Positions 1 through 8,664 are shown, numbered from the stretch's first letter. The stretch: 64,000 nt of DNA from Archangium sp. (GCA_030695565.1 JAUYRZ010000005.1:32016-96015); one strand, 5' to 3'. The notes: a model not told the origin generated them from the letters alone. Numbers and translations: made by a program.

Positions 1-86
1 GCTGCTGCGCCCGGCCACCGACCTCGTTCCCCAGCGAGGAGGGGATGGCGAAACGAACGTGGGTGCGGGGCGCCTTCGTCGACACG

Positions 87-911
87 TCAGCTCTCCACCG
101 TGATGCGAGCCACTTCGTCGTCGGCCAGGCCGAAGGTCGCCTGCAGCAGGTCGAGCACGCGCAGCTCGGCAGGTGAAGGTTTGCCGCTCGCGTAGGCCAC
201 CCGCACCGCCAGCCGGAACGCCTTGCTGCGTTGGCCGTGCGTGCTCAGGCCCTGCGCCAGCACGGTGAGGCGCTGCGGCATGCCTTCGGTGGTGATGTTG
301 TTCACCGCTTCACGCAGGTACTGCTGCGCGGCCTCCATCGAGGCTTCTTTGAACACCGGGTCGCCCGCGAGGTTCTCGAGCATCGCGGAGAGTTCGCCTT
401 CGCGCACCTTGCCGTCCGCGGCCGACACCAGCACCATCGTCTCGGCGTAGAGCTGCTCCAGCGGCTCGCCCAACACCTCGGCCAACGAGTCACCGGCCTC
501 GACGTTCACGAACACCCGGGAGACTTCGTCTTCCGTGAGGCCCAGAGACGCCTGGAAGGTCTTCAAGAAACCCAGCTCGTCGCGGGTGGCCTTGCGATCG
601 GCGAGCGCCACCGCGGTGGCCAGACCGAAGGCGAGCAGCCGGTTGCGGTGATTGGGCAGGCGCTCCTTGATGCCGTGCAGCAGCTCCTCCAGCGAGCGGC
701 CGTGCGCGAGCCTTCGGGCCGAACCCTCGACCATCGCGGAGAGCTCCTGGGCCCTGACCCCATCGAACTCGGGGCGCTCGATCACCCGGGAGAGCACCTG
801 CTTCAACTCGCTGGGGCCGATCTGCCCGTCGGCGCTGGCGGCCAGCACCATGGCGTCGAGCAGCGCGGCGTTGCGGTCATTTCGGGCCTGCGAAAGCGCG
901 TCACGCGGCAT
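87..911 (-). CDS. TerB-like tandem-domain protein
   Basis: 274 aa, soluble and mainly helical, with no signal peptide. Four loops of the form Ala-Asp/Ser-Gly-x(5)-Glu-Leu recur (ADGQIGPSEL at 27-36, ADRKATRDEL near 106, ADGKVREGEL near 166, ASGKPSPAEL near 245), which I read as two TerB-like halves joined head to tail. TerB-type domains occur in tellurite-resistance and stress-associated proteins; the biochemical role of this one is unknown. The ATG lies 11 bp inside the end of ttcA, so the two genes are probably co-transcribed. No other ter genes are nearby, so a tellurite role is not supported. Bases 1-86 downstream of its stop show no recognisable gene. Confidence 0.7.
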   Translation of the reverse strand: MPRDALSQARNDRNAALLDAMVLAASADGQIGPSELKQVLSRVIERPEFDGVRAQELSAMVEGSARRLAHGRSLEELLHGIKERLPNHRNRLLAFGLATAVALADRKATRDELGFLKTFQASLGLTEDEVSRVFVNVEAGDSLAEVLGEPLEQLYAETMVLVSAADGKVREGELSAMLENLAGDPVFKEASMEAAQQYLREAVNNITTEGMPQRLTVLAQGLSTHGQRSKAFRLAVRVAYASGKPSPAELRVLDLLQATFGLADDEVARITVES

Positions 912-1752
912 CGGTCTTCTCCGTCTCGAGCGAAACCAGTCTCACTGGAGAGGCTTTATCCCCTTCAGCGGCGGCGGGAAGTGCCTCGGTGGGCAGGGAC
1001 CACAACTTCTGGTCGAGCAGGTGGCTCGGGTGAATGTTGCCCATGGCCGACATCAACGAGTTGCGCACCATGGGAATCTCCTTGGCCAGGTCGTCGACCA
1101 GCCGCTTCACGCGTTTGCGTTGGAGGTTCTCCTGCGACCCACACAGATCGCAGGGAATGATGGGGAACTTCATCAGCTCGGCGAAGCGGGCGATCTCGGG
1201 CTCTGCGGCGTAGGCCAGCGGGCGGATGATGGTGTTGCGGCCGTCATCGCTCTTCAAGCGGGGCGGCATGGTGGCCGTCTTGCCCGCGAAGAACTGGTTG
1301 AGCAGCAGGGTGTGAATCATGTCGTCGCGGTGGTGACCGAGCGCGATCTTGGTGCAGCCCATCTCGACCGCGGCCGTGTAGAGGATGCCCCTGCGAAGGC
1401 GAGAACACAGGCTGCACTGGGTGACGCCGGGTTTGAGCTTCTCCAGCACCACGCTGTAGGTGTCTTCTTTCAGCAGCCGGTACTGGTACTCGTTGTCCTT
1501 GAGCCAGCCCTCGAGCATGGCCGCCGGGAAACCGGGGTGCCCCTGGTCGAGGTTGACCGCGATGAGCTCGAACTTGATGGGGGCCCGGCGCTGCAGCAGC
1601 CGCAGCAGGTGGAGCATGGTGTACGAGTCTTTTCCCCCCGAGATGGCGACCATGATGCGGTCGTTGGGCTCGATGAGGGAGAAGTCGTGCACGGCCTTAC
1701 CGACATGCTTGAGAAGCGATTTCTCCAGCTTGTTGAGCTCGTCCACGTTCAC
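901..1752 (-). CDS. ttcA: tRNA 2-thiocytidine biosynthesis protein TtcA
   Basis: 283 aa. TtcA is a PP-loop ATPase that thiolates cytidine 32 of certain tRNAs using ATP and a [4Fe-4S] cluster. Visible motifs are the PP-loop SGGKDS at 38-43, the first CxxC pair (C113, C116) and a second CxxC (C201, C204) in the PCDLCGSQ segment, as expected for cluster ligands. The segment ALGHHRDDMIHTLLLNQFF is also typical of the family. Length fits. It is divergent from the RNase D gene, with an 87-bp spacer, and its 3' end overlaps the TerB-like gene by 11 bp. Confidence 0.92.
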   Translation of the reverse strand: MNVDELNKLEKSLLKHVGKAVHDFSLIEPNDRIMVAISGGKDSYTMLHLLRLLQRRAPIKFELIAVNLDQGHPGFPAAMLEGWLKDNEYQYRLLKEDTYSVVLEKLKPGVTQCSLCSRLRRGILYTAAVEMGCTKIALGHHRDDMIHTLLLNQFFAGKTATMPPRLKSDDGRNTIIRPLAYAAEPEIARFAELMKFPIIPCDLCGSQENLQRKRVKRLVDDLAKEIPMVRNSLMSAMGNIHPSHLLDQKLWSLPTEALPAAAEGDKASPVRLVSLETEKTDAA

Positions 1753-1839
1753 TCCCGATGTGAGGGACCCCCGCCCTCAACGCGCGCCGATAGCCCACAA
1801 TCAGGGGTTTTTGCTAGTGGCGTATCCGTGCCTATTCCG

Positions 1840-2979
1840 ATGACGACCCTCGATGTGACCCGTGCAGACCAACTGGGGCAGGTGGTGGCCACGCTGGGCC
1901 CCGTAAAAGAGCTGGCCGTCGACGTCGAAGCCGATTCGATGCATCACTTTCGGGCGCGCCTCTGCTTCGTGCAGCTGGGCACCGACAAGGACATCTTTCT
2001 CCTCGACACGCTGGTGCCGGAGGTGAGCCCCCAGGCGCTCGCGGCCACGTTCGAGAACCCCGCCATCACCAAGTTCTTCCACGCGGCGCAGGGTGACCTG
2101 CAGTACCTCGCCGAGGAGGGAGTGCGGGTGCGCGGGCTGTTCGACACGCACCGCGCGGCGACCTTGTTGGGGTGGCCCAAGGTGGGGCTGGTCGACCTCG
2201 TCAAAGAGAAGCTGGGCGCGGCGCTCAAGAAGGAGCACCAGCAGTCGGACTTCTCCATTCGCCCGCTGCCGCCCGAGCTGCGCGAGTACATCGCCGACGA
2301 CGTGCGCTACCTGTGCGAGGTGGGGCGCTGGGTGCGTGAGGCGTGCGTGAGCGCCGACATCCTCGAAGAGGTGCTGCTCGACTGCGATCGCATGTGCGAC
2401 GACGCGGCGGCCCGGCCTGACCCCGAGAAGGACTACAACCCCAAGCTGCCCCGGCAGGGTTTGTCGCGCGAGCAGTACGTGGTGGCCTTTCACGTGGCGC
2501 ACGCGCTCCACAAGAAGCGCCTGGAGTGGGCGGCGGCGGAAGACCTGCCGATGGGCCGCATGCTCTCGAACATGGCCCTGGGGGCGATCGCCACCAAGCC
2601 GCCGTCGGATCTGCGGACGATGGTGAAGCTGGAAGGGGTGCGGGGGTCGTTCGTGCGCGCTCACGGTGACGAGCTGATGGCGATCATCGAGCGCATCCAG
2701 GCCGAGGTGAAGGCAGGGGCCCTGGAGGCGCCGGAGGAGAAGAAGGACCGCGATCCCAAGCGCAAGAAGCGGGAAGAGGCGTTGATGGATTGGCGCAAGG
2801 CCGAGGCGGTGGGGCGCAAGGTGACGCCCTCCGCGGTGCTGTCGAACGGCCTCGTTTCAGAGCTGGCGGGAGCACCTCCGGCGACCCTGGAGGGCTTCGA
2901 AAAGGTCCCGTATTTCGGGCCGAAACGGCTCGACCGGTACGGCCGGACCCTGTTGGCGTTGCTCGATCCCCTTCGGTGA
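1840..2979 (+). CDS. rnd: Ribonuclease D (DEDDy 3'-5' exonuclease with HRDC domain)
   Basis: 379 aa from ATG 1840; an in-frame GTG at 1828 is a possible alternative. RNase D trims tRNA precursors and other small RNAs from the 3' end. The DEDDy catalytic residues are visible: D28 and E30 in AVDVEADS, D86 in HAAQGDLQYL, and Y150-x3-D154 in REYIADDVRYL. The middle and C-terminal part (about 210-379) is helical and fits the HRDC region; KRKKREE is a basic stretch. The reading frame is open far upstream of 1828, but that part lies over ttcA and is antisense shadow, so I discarded it. Confidence 0.9.
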   Translation: MTTLDVTRADQLGQVVATLGPVKELAVDVEADSMHHFRARLCFVQLGTDKDIFLLDTLVPEVSPQALAATFENPAITKFFHAAQGDLQYLAEEGVRVRGLFDTHRAATLLGWPKVGLVDLVKEKLGAALKKEHQQSDFSIRPLPPELREYIADDVRYLCEVGRWVREACVSADILEEVLLDCDRMCDDAAARPDPEKDYNPKLPRQGLSREQYVVAFHVAHALHKKRLEWAAAEDLPMGRMLSNMALGAIATKPPSDLRTMVKLEGVRGSFVRAHGDELMAIIERIQAEVKAGALEAPEEKKDRDPKRKKREEALMDWRKAEAVGRKVTPSAVLSNGLVSELAGAPPATLEGFEKVPYFGPKRLDRYGRTLLALLDPLR

Positions 2980-3059
2980 CCTCCCCTGTTGGGAGGCTAG
3001 ACCTCGTTATGAGTTCGATGTAGGTGGTTGTTTTTTAAGCTCTCGAAAGGAGTCGGCCC

Positions 3060-3242
3060 ATGTTCAACGGACCCTCGAAACGTCAGAAAGAGCTCGCCCG
3101 CCTGGAGCACAAGAAGGAGAAGGCGGCGAAGCTGGAGGAGCGCAAGAAGGAGAAGGAGGCTCGTGGTCCGAAGGACCCGAACGCCGTCGATCCTGACATC
3201 GCGCACATCGTCCCGGGACCGCAGCCCATCCCGGAAGAGTAA
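3060..3242 (+). CDS. Small Lys/Glu-rich hypothetical protein
   Basis: 60 aa, highly charged. Residues about 8-36 are an almost uninterrupted run of Lys, Glu, Arg and Ala, predicted as a single charged helix or coiled coil, followed by a Pro/Asp-rich tail ending in PIPEE. A clear ribosome binding site (GAAAGGAG) precedes the ATG with normal spacing, which supports translation. It has no signal peptide or cysteines. Function is unknown; a nucleic-acid or protein scaffold role is only a guess from composition. A palindromic repeat follows 15 bp after the stop. Confidence 0.6.
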   Translation: MFNGPSKRQKELARLEHKKEKAAKLEERKKEKEARGPKDPNAVDPDIAHIVPGPQPIPEE

Positions 3243-3256
3243 GTGAAAGTGGTGTC

Positions 3257-3291
3257 CCCCTCTCCCTTTTGGGAGAGGGTCGGGGTGAGGG
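3257..3291 (+). repeat. REP-like palindrome, copy 1 (intergenic)
   Basis: The arms CCCTCTCCC and GGGAGAGGG are separated by TTTT, followed by the tail TCGGGGTGAGGG. The same unit recurs near 3722, 6791, 9380, 19308, 40684, 41638 and 58382 in either orientation. Its tail ends just before the TTG start of the AEC transporter and supplies the in-frame TGA that fixes that start. Confidence 0.85.
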
Positions 3292-3294
3292 CGC

Positions 3295-4215
3295 TTGTCG
3301 AACCTGGTCCTCCTCCTCGTGTGTTTCTTCGTGGGCGTATTCGCACGCCGCACGAAGGCGCTCCCTGCTGACAGTCATCGCCCGGTGAACGCGTGGGTGA
3401 TGTACGTGTCGTTGCCGGCGCTGGTGTTCCGCTCGATCCACGGAGTGAGCATCGACGGCGCACTGCTGCTGTCATCTGCAACCTTGTGGCTGGTGTTCCT
3501 GGTGCCCGCGGCGTTGGCGCTGCTGTTGGTGCGAAGAGGCAGCTCTCGAGAAAATCTGGGAGCACTCGCGCTCTGTGCGGGCCTGAGCAACACGGCCTTC
3601 GTCGGCCTGCCGTTGATCGAAGCGATCGCAGGCAAAGAAGCGTTAGGCCCCGCCGCGGTGGTCGATCAACTCGGGAGCTTCCTCGCGCTCTTCCTCTTCG
3701 CGATGCCCTTCGCGACCCACCTCTCTCCCTCGCGCCGCGAGCGGGGAGAGGGCCGGGGTGAGGGGCCGTTCTGGCTCAAGCTGCTCAAGACGCCAGCGAT
3801 GATCGCGCTGGCACTGGCAGTGCTTTTCACAAACGCCGAAGTCCCGGTGTCCGTGTCGGAAGTCCTTTCGCGGCTCGCCGACATGCTCAGTCCACTCGCG
3901 CTCGCAAGCATCGGCTGGCAGCTCGATCTCTCCGCGCTCTCCGGCAACGGAAAGAAGATCGCAGCTGGCCTGACCTGGAAGCTGTTCCTGGCGCCCGCGA
4001 TGGTGCTGGGCCTGATGCTCCTTTTCCGGGGAACTCTCGGCCTGACCGAAAAAGTCGTGGTCGCCCAGGCCGCGATGGCGCCGATGGTGACGGCAGGCGT
4101 GGTCGCCGCCGACAACAAGCTCGCGCCCGGTCTCGCCGCCGCGATGATCGCCGTCGGAGTTCCCCTCAGCCTTGTCACCGTGCCCTTGTGGTGGCACGGA
4201 ATGTCCCTCTTATGA
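3295..4215 (+). CDS. AEC family (auxin efflux carrier-like) permease
   Basis: 306 aa, about ten hydrophobic segments, inner membrane. AEC/BASS-fold carriers export organic anions such as malate or auxin-like acids; the substrate here cannot be read from sequence. Typical features are LPALVFRSI in the first half and LSNTAFVGLPL (about 97-107). The start is TTG 3295: an in-frame TGA sits at 3286, and the first membrane segment begins at residue 4, so no other start is possible without losing it. Residues about 143-157 (SPSRRERGEGRGEG) are encoded by a copy of the dispersed palindromic repeat and form a charged insert in a loop between membrane segments. It overlaps the next gene by 4 bp (ATGA). 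Confidence 0.85.
   Translation: MSNLVLLLVCFFVGVFARRTKALPADSHRPVNAWVMYVSLPALVFRSIHGVSIDGALLLSSATLWLVFLVPAALALLLVRRGSSRENLGALALCAGLSNTAFVGLPLIEAIAGKEALGPAAVVDQLGSFLALFLFAMPFATHLSPSRRERGEGRGEGPFWLKLLKTPAMIALALAVLFTNAEVPVSVSEVLSRLADMLSPLALASIGWQLDLSALSGNGKKIAAGLTWKLFLAPAMVLGLMLLFRGTLGLTEKVVVAQAAMAPMVTAGVVAADNKLAPGLAAAMIAVGVPLSLVTVPLWWHGMSLL
3722..3765 (+). repeat. REP-like palindrome, copy 2 (inside the AEC gene)
   Basis: CTCTCCCTCGCGCCGCGAGC..GGGGAGAGGG followed by CCGGGGTGAGGGG. It lies entirely inside the permease coding sequence and is translated in frame as a basic/Gly-rich loop without breaking the gene. Confidence 0.8.
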
Positions 4216-4925
4216 GCCGCGCCGGAATCATCGAGTTGGGGATCGCAGGGAAGGGCCCGACACGAGGCTACGTGTTCGATCAGCACCGGCTCGCGCTGCC
4301 GTGCTGGGCGGAAACTCCCGGCCCGTCGTTGCTCCTCACGTTCGATCGACACTTCGACACGGTGGTGCCGAAGAACCCGCCGCCGCGAGGCTTGTCAGTC
4401 GACGAGTACGATCGGCACGCGCGGGATCTGCTCGATCACCACAACTACGATCACGTGCTCGCCGCGATGGAGGCGGGGATCATCTCAGACGCGATCATCG
4501 TGGCGAGGGCGAAGCCGGTGGGCGCAGTCACTTCGGATTGGCATGAGCACGAGATCATCGCAGCCTCGACGCTCGATCTGATCACCGCGGAGTGGGGCAC
4601 AGCGCACGCGACGCCTGAAGGAAAAAGGGCGCACGCAGCGGTGGCGCGGTCGAAGTCGATCATCCTCGATGTCGATCTCGATTGCTTCACGACGCCGAGT
4701 GACGCGGATCCGACGACGGTGGTGCCGTGGTCACTCGAGCTGATCCGCGACTTCATGAAGCCGCGAGGCAGTGCCGAGTTCTGGTCGTCGGTGCTGAACA
4801 AGTGCGTGGGCTTCACCTTCGCGCGCGAGCCGTCTCACTGCGGCGGGCTGATCGCGTCGGGCCGGCTGTTCGAGCACGCCTGCCAGGTGCTCTTCGCTGA
4901 GCTGTTCGAGACCGATCTGCCCTGA
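4212..4925 (+). CDS. UPF0489 family protein (arginase-like fold)
   Basis: 237 aa from ATG 4212, which overlaps the preceding stop (ATGA); this coupling and the sequence MSRAGIIELG decide the start over the longer open frame. Conserved acidic/His motifs typical of UPF0489 are visible: TFDRHFDTV (near 41-49), DWHEHEI, ILDVDLDCF and FAREPSHCGG. The spacing of His and Asp clusters resembles metal-binding ureohydrolase-like folds, but the reaction is not established for this family. It is translationally coupled to the AEC permease, suggesting the two work on one substrate; that is inference. Confidence 0.75.
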   Translation: MSRAGIIELGIAGKGPTRGYVFDQHRLALPCWAETPGPSLLLTFDRHFDTVVPKNPPPRGLSVDEYDRHARDLLDHHNYDHVLAAMEAGIISDAIIVARAKPVGAVTSDWHEHEIIAASTLDLITAEWGTAHATPEGKRAHAAVARSKSIILDVDLDCFTTPSDADPTTVVPWSLELIRDFMKPRGSAEFWSSVLNKCVGFTFAREPSHCGGLIASGRLFEHACQVLFAELFETDLP

Positions 4926-5209
4926 AGAGCGTGGTGTCGAAGGTCTTCGATGCGTGCGCGTCGCGGGCAGGCCTCTCGACTTCTGCCGAAGATGTTCATG
5001 TGACCCGGTCGCAGTAGCACGCACCTTGCCTGTTGCGGATTGTTCAATCGCCGCAGCATTTCGTGACGCGTCGTGCGGACGGTCGCGTCCTACTCCGTCG
5101 ATTGTACATTCTGCAACAAGTGAGGGTCCTCGCCCGAGGCCGAGAGGCCTGCCCGACGCGACCTCGATGGAGATCACGAACCCCCTGCGTTCCCTGAGGC
5201 GAAGAGGTA

Positions 5210-6754
5210 CTACCTGGCCAACTCGCGAATTGCCGCAGCGCGCTTCTTCACCAGCCCGCCCAGCTTGAGCAGCACGCCGAGCCCTCCGCCCCGACCGCGC
5301 GCGATCAACGCATCGACGAACTGAGTCAGCTCGGCGTTGGCCGGAATCCACCACGCATCGGGCTGCTTGCCGGAATCGATGATCACCGTACGAGGCCGGG
5401 TGAACACGCCATAGCTGTGCGTGCTCGCCGCGACGCCGGGTCCCGTCTCCTTCACGCCGGTCCACGGCACGTCCGCCAGAATCCCCGCGAAGCCGTGGTT
5501 GTTCACGTAGCCCACGCCGACTTCCATGCGCCGCACCAGCGCCGCGCCGCGCTCGATGTTGGTGGTCCACACCGAACCGTTCAAGCCGTACCGAGAATCA
5601 TTCGCCCGCTTGAGTCCGTCCTCCGCGTCCTTCACGCGCACCACGGCGATCACCGGGCCGAAGGTCTCATCACGCACGACGTCCATGTCGTCGCTGCAGT
5701 GATCGAGCACCGTCGCCTGAAAACCAAGACCAGGTCCGACCCGCGCGCCGCCCGCGGTCACCTTCGCGCCCTTCGCCTTCGCCTGTTCCACGTGCTTCTC
5801 GACGATCGCCAACTGCGCCGCGTTCTGCAGCGGGCCGAGATCGCTCTCGTTGTCACCGGTCGACACGCGCAGCTTCGAGACCACCTTGCTCAACGTCGCC
5901 ACGAAGCGGTCGGCGATGGCTTCCTCGACGTACACGCGCTCGATGGCCGCGCAGTTCTGACCACAGTTGTGCATCGCCCACTGCGCGACACCGATGGCGG
6001 TGCGATCGAGATCACAATCAGCCAGCACCAGCGCGGCGTCTTTGCCACCCAGCTCGAGCGACGTGGGAATGAGCCGCTCTGCTGCGCGCGCCGCGACCCG
6101 CTTGCCCGAAGGCACCGAGCCGGTGAACACGATCGCATCGGCGGTGTCGACCAGCGCCTGGCCGACTTCACCGGCGCCTTGCACGAGACCGACGAGCCCC
6201 TTCGGCATCACCTCTGCGCAGAGACCCGCCAGAAACGCGCCCGTGCGCGGCGTGTGCTCAGACGGCTTGAGCACCACGCCGTTGCCCGAGAGCAGGGCAG
6301 GGAAGAGCGACTTCCAGAAGTTGCCCAGCGGGTAGTTCCACGGCGCGATGATGCCGATGACGCCGCGGGGCACCGCTTCGGTGACGCCCTTCTTGCCGGG
6401 GAAGTCGAGCATCGACAGCCGTACCTTCGAGGGCGCGAGTGCTTCCTTCGCCACCACGATCGCGGTCTCGATGTACGGCACCAACGAGGTGAGCTCACTG
6501 GCTTTGCACTCGACCACGGAGCGGCCGGTCTCCATCGACATCACCTTCGCGAGCTCGTCGGCTTTCGCGAGCACCGCCTGGCCGAGTGCACGCATCGCGT
6601 CGGCTCGCGTGGCGAGGGGTAGGGCGACCCAGTTGGCCTGGGCGGTGCGCGCGGTGGCGACGGCCGCTCGGACCTCGTCAGGGGTCGAGGCCTTCACTGG
6701 CTCGAGGGCCTTGAGATCGGCGGGGTTGATGCTTCCGGGCGCGTGAGCGGTCAT
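5210..6754 (-). CDS. NAD(P)-dependent aldehyde dehydrogenase
   Basis: 514 aa from ATG 6754; an in-frame alternative lies at 6790. It oxidises an aldehyde to the carboxylic acid. Catalytic elements are visible: PWNYPLGNFWK carries the oxyanion Asn, FTGSVPSGK the cofactor loop, LELGGKD the general-base Glu, and GQNCAAIERVYV the nucleophilic Cys. EVRDETFGPV is the second conserved Glu segment. The substrate is unknown. The 285 bp between it and the convergent UPF0489 gene hold no convincing gene. The upstream side faces the NYN-domain gene, and a repeat copy lies in that spacer. Confidence 0.9.
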   Translation of the reverse strand: MTAHAPGSINPADLKALEPVKASTPDEVRAAVATARTAQANWVALPLATRADAMRALGQAVLAKADELAKVMSMETGRSVVECKASELTSLVPYIETAIVVAKEALAPSKVRLSMLDFPGKKGVTEAVPRGVIGIIAPWNYPLGNFWKSLFPALLSGNGVVLKPSEHTPRTGAFLAGLCAEVMPKGLVGLVQGAGEVGQALVDTADAIVFTGSVPSGKRVAARAAERLIPTSLELGGKDAALVLADCDLDRTAIGVAQWAMHNCGQNCAAIERVYVEEAIADRFVATLSKVVSKLRVSTGDNESDLGPLQNAAQLAIVEKHVEQAKAKGAKVTAGGARVGPGLGFQATVLDHCSDDMDVVRDETFGPVIAVVRVKDAEDGLKRANDSRYGLNGSVWTTNIERGAALVRRMEVGVGYVNNHGFAGILADVPWTGVKETGPGVAASTHSYGVFTRPRTVIIDSGKQPDAWWIPANAELTQFVDALIARGRGGGLGVLLKLGGLVKKRAAAIRELAR

Positions 6755-6790
6755 GCGGCGCACCCTGTTCGATGCAGAGGAATCGCTCAA

Positions 6791-6817
6791 GCCCTCTCCC
6801 CCGCTGGGAAGAGGGAG
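6791..6817 (+). repeat. REP-like palindrome, copy 3 (intergenic)
   Basis: CCCTCTCCCCCGCTGGGAAGAGGGAGCGC is a shorter, diverged member of the repeat family. It lies in the divergent spacer between the aldehyde dehydrogenase and the NYN-domain gene. Confidence 0.6.
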
Positions 6818-6917
6818 CGCACGGGAGATGGAGAGCGCAAGAGGTGTGGTAAGGCCCCCAAAAGTGAGAACCAGAAAGTCTCAGAGCGGGCTGGAAAACG
6901 TGAAACAAGCTCCCTTC

Positions 6918-7835
6918 ATGTCTGACACTGCTCCCCGGCGCATCGCGCTGTTCATCGACTTCGAGAACCTCGTCACCAACACGGGCATCACGCCCTCGAG
7001 CTTCGACCTGCAGCCTTCGCTCGACCGCCTCCTCGAAAAGGGAAAGGTGATCTTCCGCCGCGCCTACTGCGACTGGTCGCGCTTCAAGGAAGCGAAGACC
7101 CACCTGCACGAGTTCGGCGTCGAGCTGGTCGAAGTGCCGCCCTCCACCCGTGCCGGCAAGAACAGCGCAGACATGCGCCTGGTCATCGACGCCCTCGAGC
7201 TCTGCTACGCGCGTGAGCACATCGACACCTTCGTGATCGCCTCAGGTGACTCCGACTTCGTGCCGCTCGCCAGCAAGCTGCGCGAGAACGACAAGTACGT
7301 CATCGGCATCGGCGTGAAGCAGTCGACCAGCCCGGTCTTCGTGAAGGCGTGCGACGAGTTCCTCTACCTGAAGACCGAAGGTGGCGGCCGCCGCGGTCGT
7401 GAAGATCACCGCGACGAGGGCCGCAGCGAACGCCGCCCCGAGAGCAAGCCGAAAGCCGAAGGCGCCGCGAGCACCGGCGGCAGCAAGAAGCGCGAGATCC
7501 CGCAGATCGCCCGTGAGGTGGTGGCCAGCCTGCTCAGCCGCGCCACGGGGCCGATCAACCCCTCCTTCATCAAGGAGACCATCGTTCGCAAGGAGCCCGA
7601 CTTCGACGAACGCGAGTTCGGCTTCTCCACCTTCAGCCGCATGCTGGAGGCGATGGAGAAAGAAGGTCTGTGCCAGCGCATTCAGCAGGGCCGCCAGTGG
7701 TACGTGGTCTCGAAGGAAGGCGGCGGCAGCGGCAAGTCGACCGTGCCCCGCGAGCCTGGTGACGCCGGTGATGAAGGTGTGGAAGAACACGTCGAGGAGC
7801 TCGGCGAAGAGCTGATCCCCGACCCCGAAGAGTAA
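6918..7835 (+). CDS. NYN-domain putative ribonuclease with C-terminal OST-HTH/LOTUS domain
   Basis: 305 aa from ATG 6918. The N-terminal domain (about 8-150) is a NYN/PIN-like nuclease fold: IALFIDFENLV carries the first acidic metal ligand, SADMRLVIDAL the second, and FVIASGDSDFVPLASKLRE the third, followed by VIGIGVKQS. A disordered linker (about 155-190) rich in Arg, Lys, Glu and Gly follows, then an OST-HTH/LOTUS-type winged helix (about 190-275) with FIKETIVRKEPDFDEREFGF and a terminal QWYVV strand. LOTUS domains bind RNA, so an RNA-targeted nuclease is likely; the target is unknown. The acidic C-terminus ends in DPEE. Confidence 0.85.
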   Translation: MSDTAPRRIALFIDFENLVTNTGITPSSFDLQPSLDRLLEKGKVIFRRAYCDWSRFKEAKTHLHEFGVELVEVPPSTRAGKNSADMRLVIDALELCYAREHIDTFVIASGDSDFVPLASKLRENDKYVIGIGVKQSTSPVFVKACDEFLYLKTEGGGRRGREDHRDEGRSERRPESKPKAEGAASTGGSKKREIPQIAREVVASLLSRATGPINPSFIKETIVRKEPDFDEREFGFSTFSRMLEAMEKEGLCQRIQQGRQWYVVSKEGGGSGKSTVPREPGDAGDEGVEEHVEELGEELIPDPEE

Positions 7836-7866
7836 GCTGCGCAACCCCAACCCGAAGGAGCACACC

Positions 7867-8238
7867 ATGGCCATCCGCACCACGAAGCGCGTCGAGACCC
7901 TGCTGTCGAACAAGAAGGTCAACAAGGAGTCCAACGACTACCGCTCCTACGGGCGCACGTTGCCGGGTCACACGCCGCCGCTGTTCGGGCAGCAGTACAA
8001 GTTCGGCAAGGCCGAGGCCGTCAAGCTCAGCAAGTCGATCGTGGCGGACTACACGCCGGCGACGGCCAAGCGCGTGCTCAAGGAGATCCACGCGCGCTCC
8101 AGCACCAACACCATGTCCAAGGGCACGGTCGCGCTCACCCGTGACGCCGCCGCCGAGCTCAACAAGCTCGCCACGCAGCTGGGCGTGGAGCTCAAGTTCG
8201 TCTCGGGTCAGGAACGCCCGATTCACCCGGTGGGCTGA
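7867..8238 (+). CDS. Conserved-looking hypothetical protein
   Basis: 123 aa, preceded by AAGGAG six bases from the ATG, 31 bp after the NYN gene. No family is recognised. The N-terminal third is basic and polar (RTTKRVETLLSNKKV), the middle contains LPGHTPPLFGQQYKFG, and the rest is predicted as helices (ATAKRVLKEIHARSS and DAAAELNKLATQLGVELKFV). No signal peptide, cysteines or metal motif. Strong codon bias matches the neighbours, suggesting a well-expressed native gene. Confidence 0.65.
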   Translation: MAIRTTKRVETLLSNKKVNKESNDYRSYGRTLPGHTPPLFGQQYKFGKAEAVKLSKSIVADYTPATAKRVLKEIHARSSTNTMSKGTVALTRDAAAELNKLATQLGVELKFVSGQERPIHPVG

Positions 8239-8244
8239 GTTCCC

Positions 8245-8442
8245 ATGGCTGGGAAGAAGACGCTCGAGAGCGACGCTGAGGTGAAGGCCGCGGTGGATTC
8301 ACTGCTCGGCCAGTTCGGCGTCGTGGGCGAAGCAGATGGTGACTTCGATGACGGTGCGTTGCCGGTGGTGAAGAACGGCGAGCGTGCTGACTTGGCTCCT
8401 TCGGGCGAAGTGGATGCGCTCTGGGGCGGCAAGAAGAAGTGA
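8245..8442 (+). CDS. Small acidic hypothetical protein
   Basis: 65 aa, starting 6 bp after the preceding stop, so probably in the same transcript. The sequence alternates acidic segments (EADGDFDDGAL) with a basic KKK tail and contains ALWGGKKK at the end. No known domain, no membrane segment. The following 220 bp up to the ferritin-like start contain no clear gene. Confidence 0.5.
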   Translation: MAGKKTLESDAEVKAAVDSLLGQFGVVGEADGDFDDGALPVVKNGERADLAPSGEVDALWGGKKK

Positions 8443-8664
8443 CCCACCGTCCATCCCGAGCCGGGACCGGCGCCGGCGATCTCCTCCGAGGGAACAGACG
8501 CACATCGGGCGCAGTCGAGATGCCACCTCCTCTTCGCGCGGCAAGTGCTCGCTCGACTCCGCTCGGGGCGAACGGTGGCCGCTAAACGAGCTGGCGCCAA
8601 CGCAGTCCCGGGCGGCACCTGGAAGAAGCTGCGCACCGCTCGCGCGGCCCGGCTTCGCTCCGCG

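Noticed and set aside
231..1160. Open frame of 309 aa on the plus strand
   Set aside because: Antisense to the TerB-like gene and ttcA; no recognisable domain.
4954..5268. 104-aa plus-strand frame between the UPF0489 and aldehyde dehydrogenase genes
   Set aside because: Its 3' part overlaps the dehydrogenase and its sequence is low-complexity Arg/Pro/Ser without a ribosome binding site.
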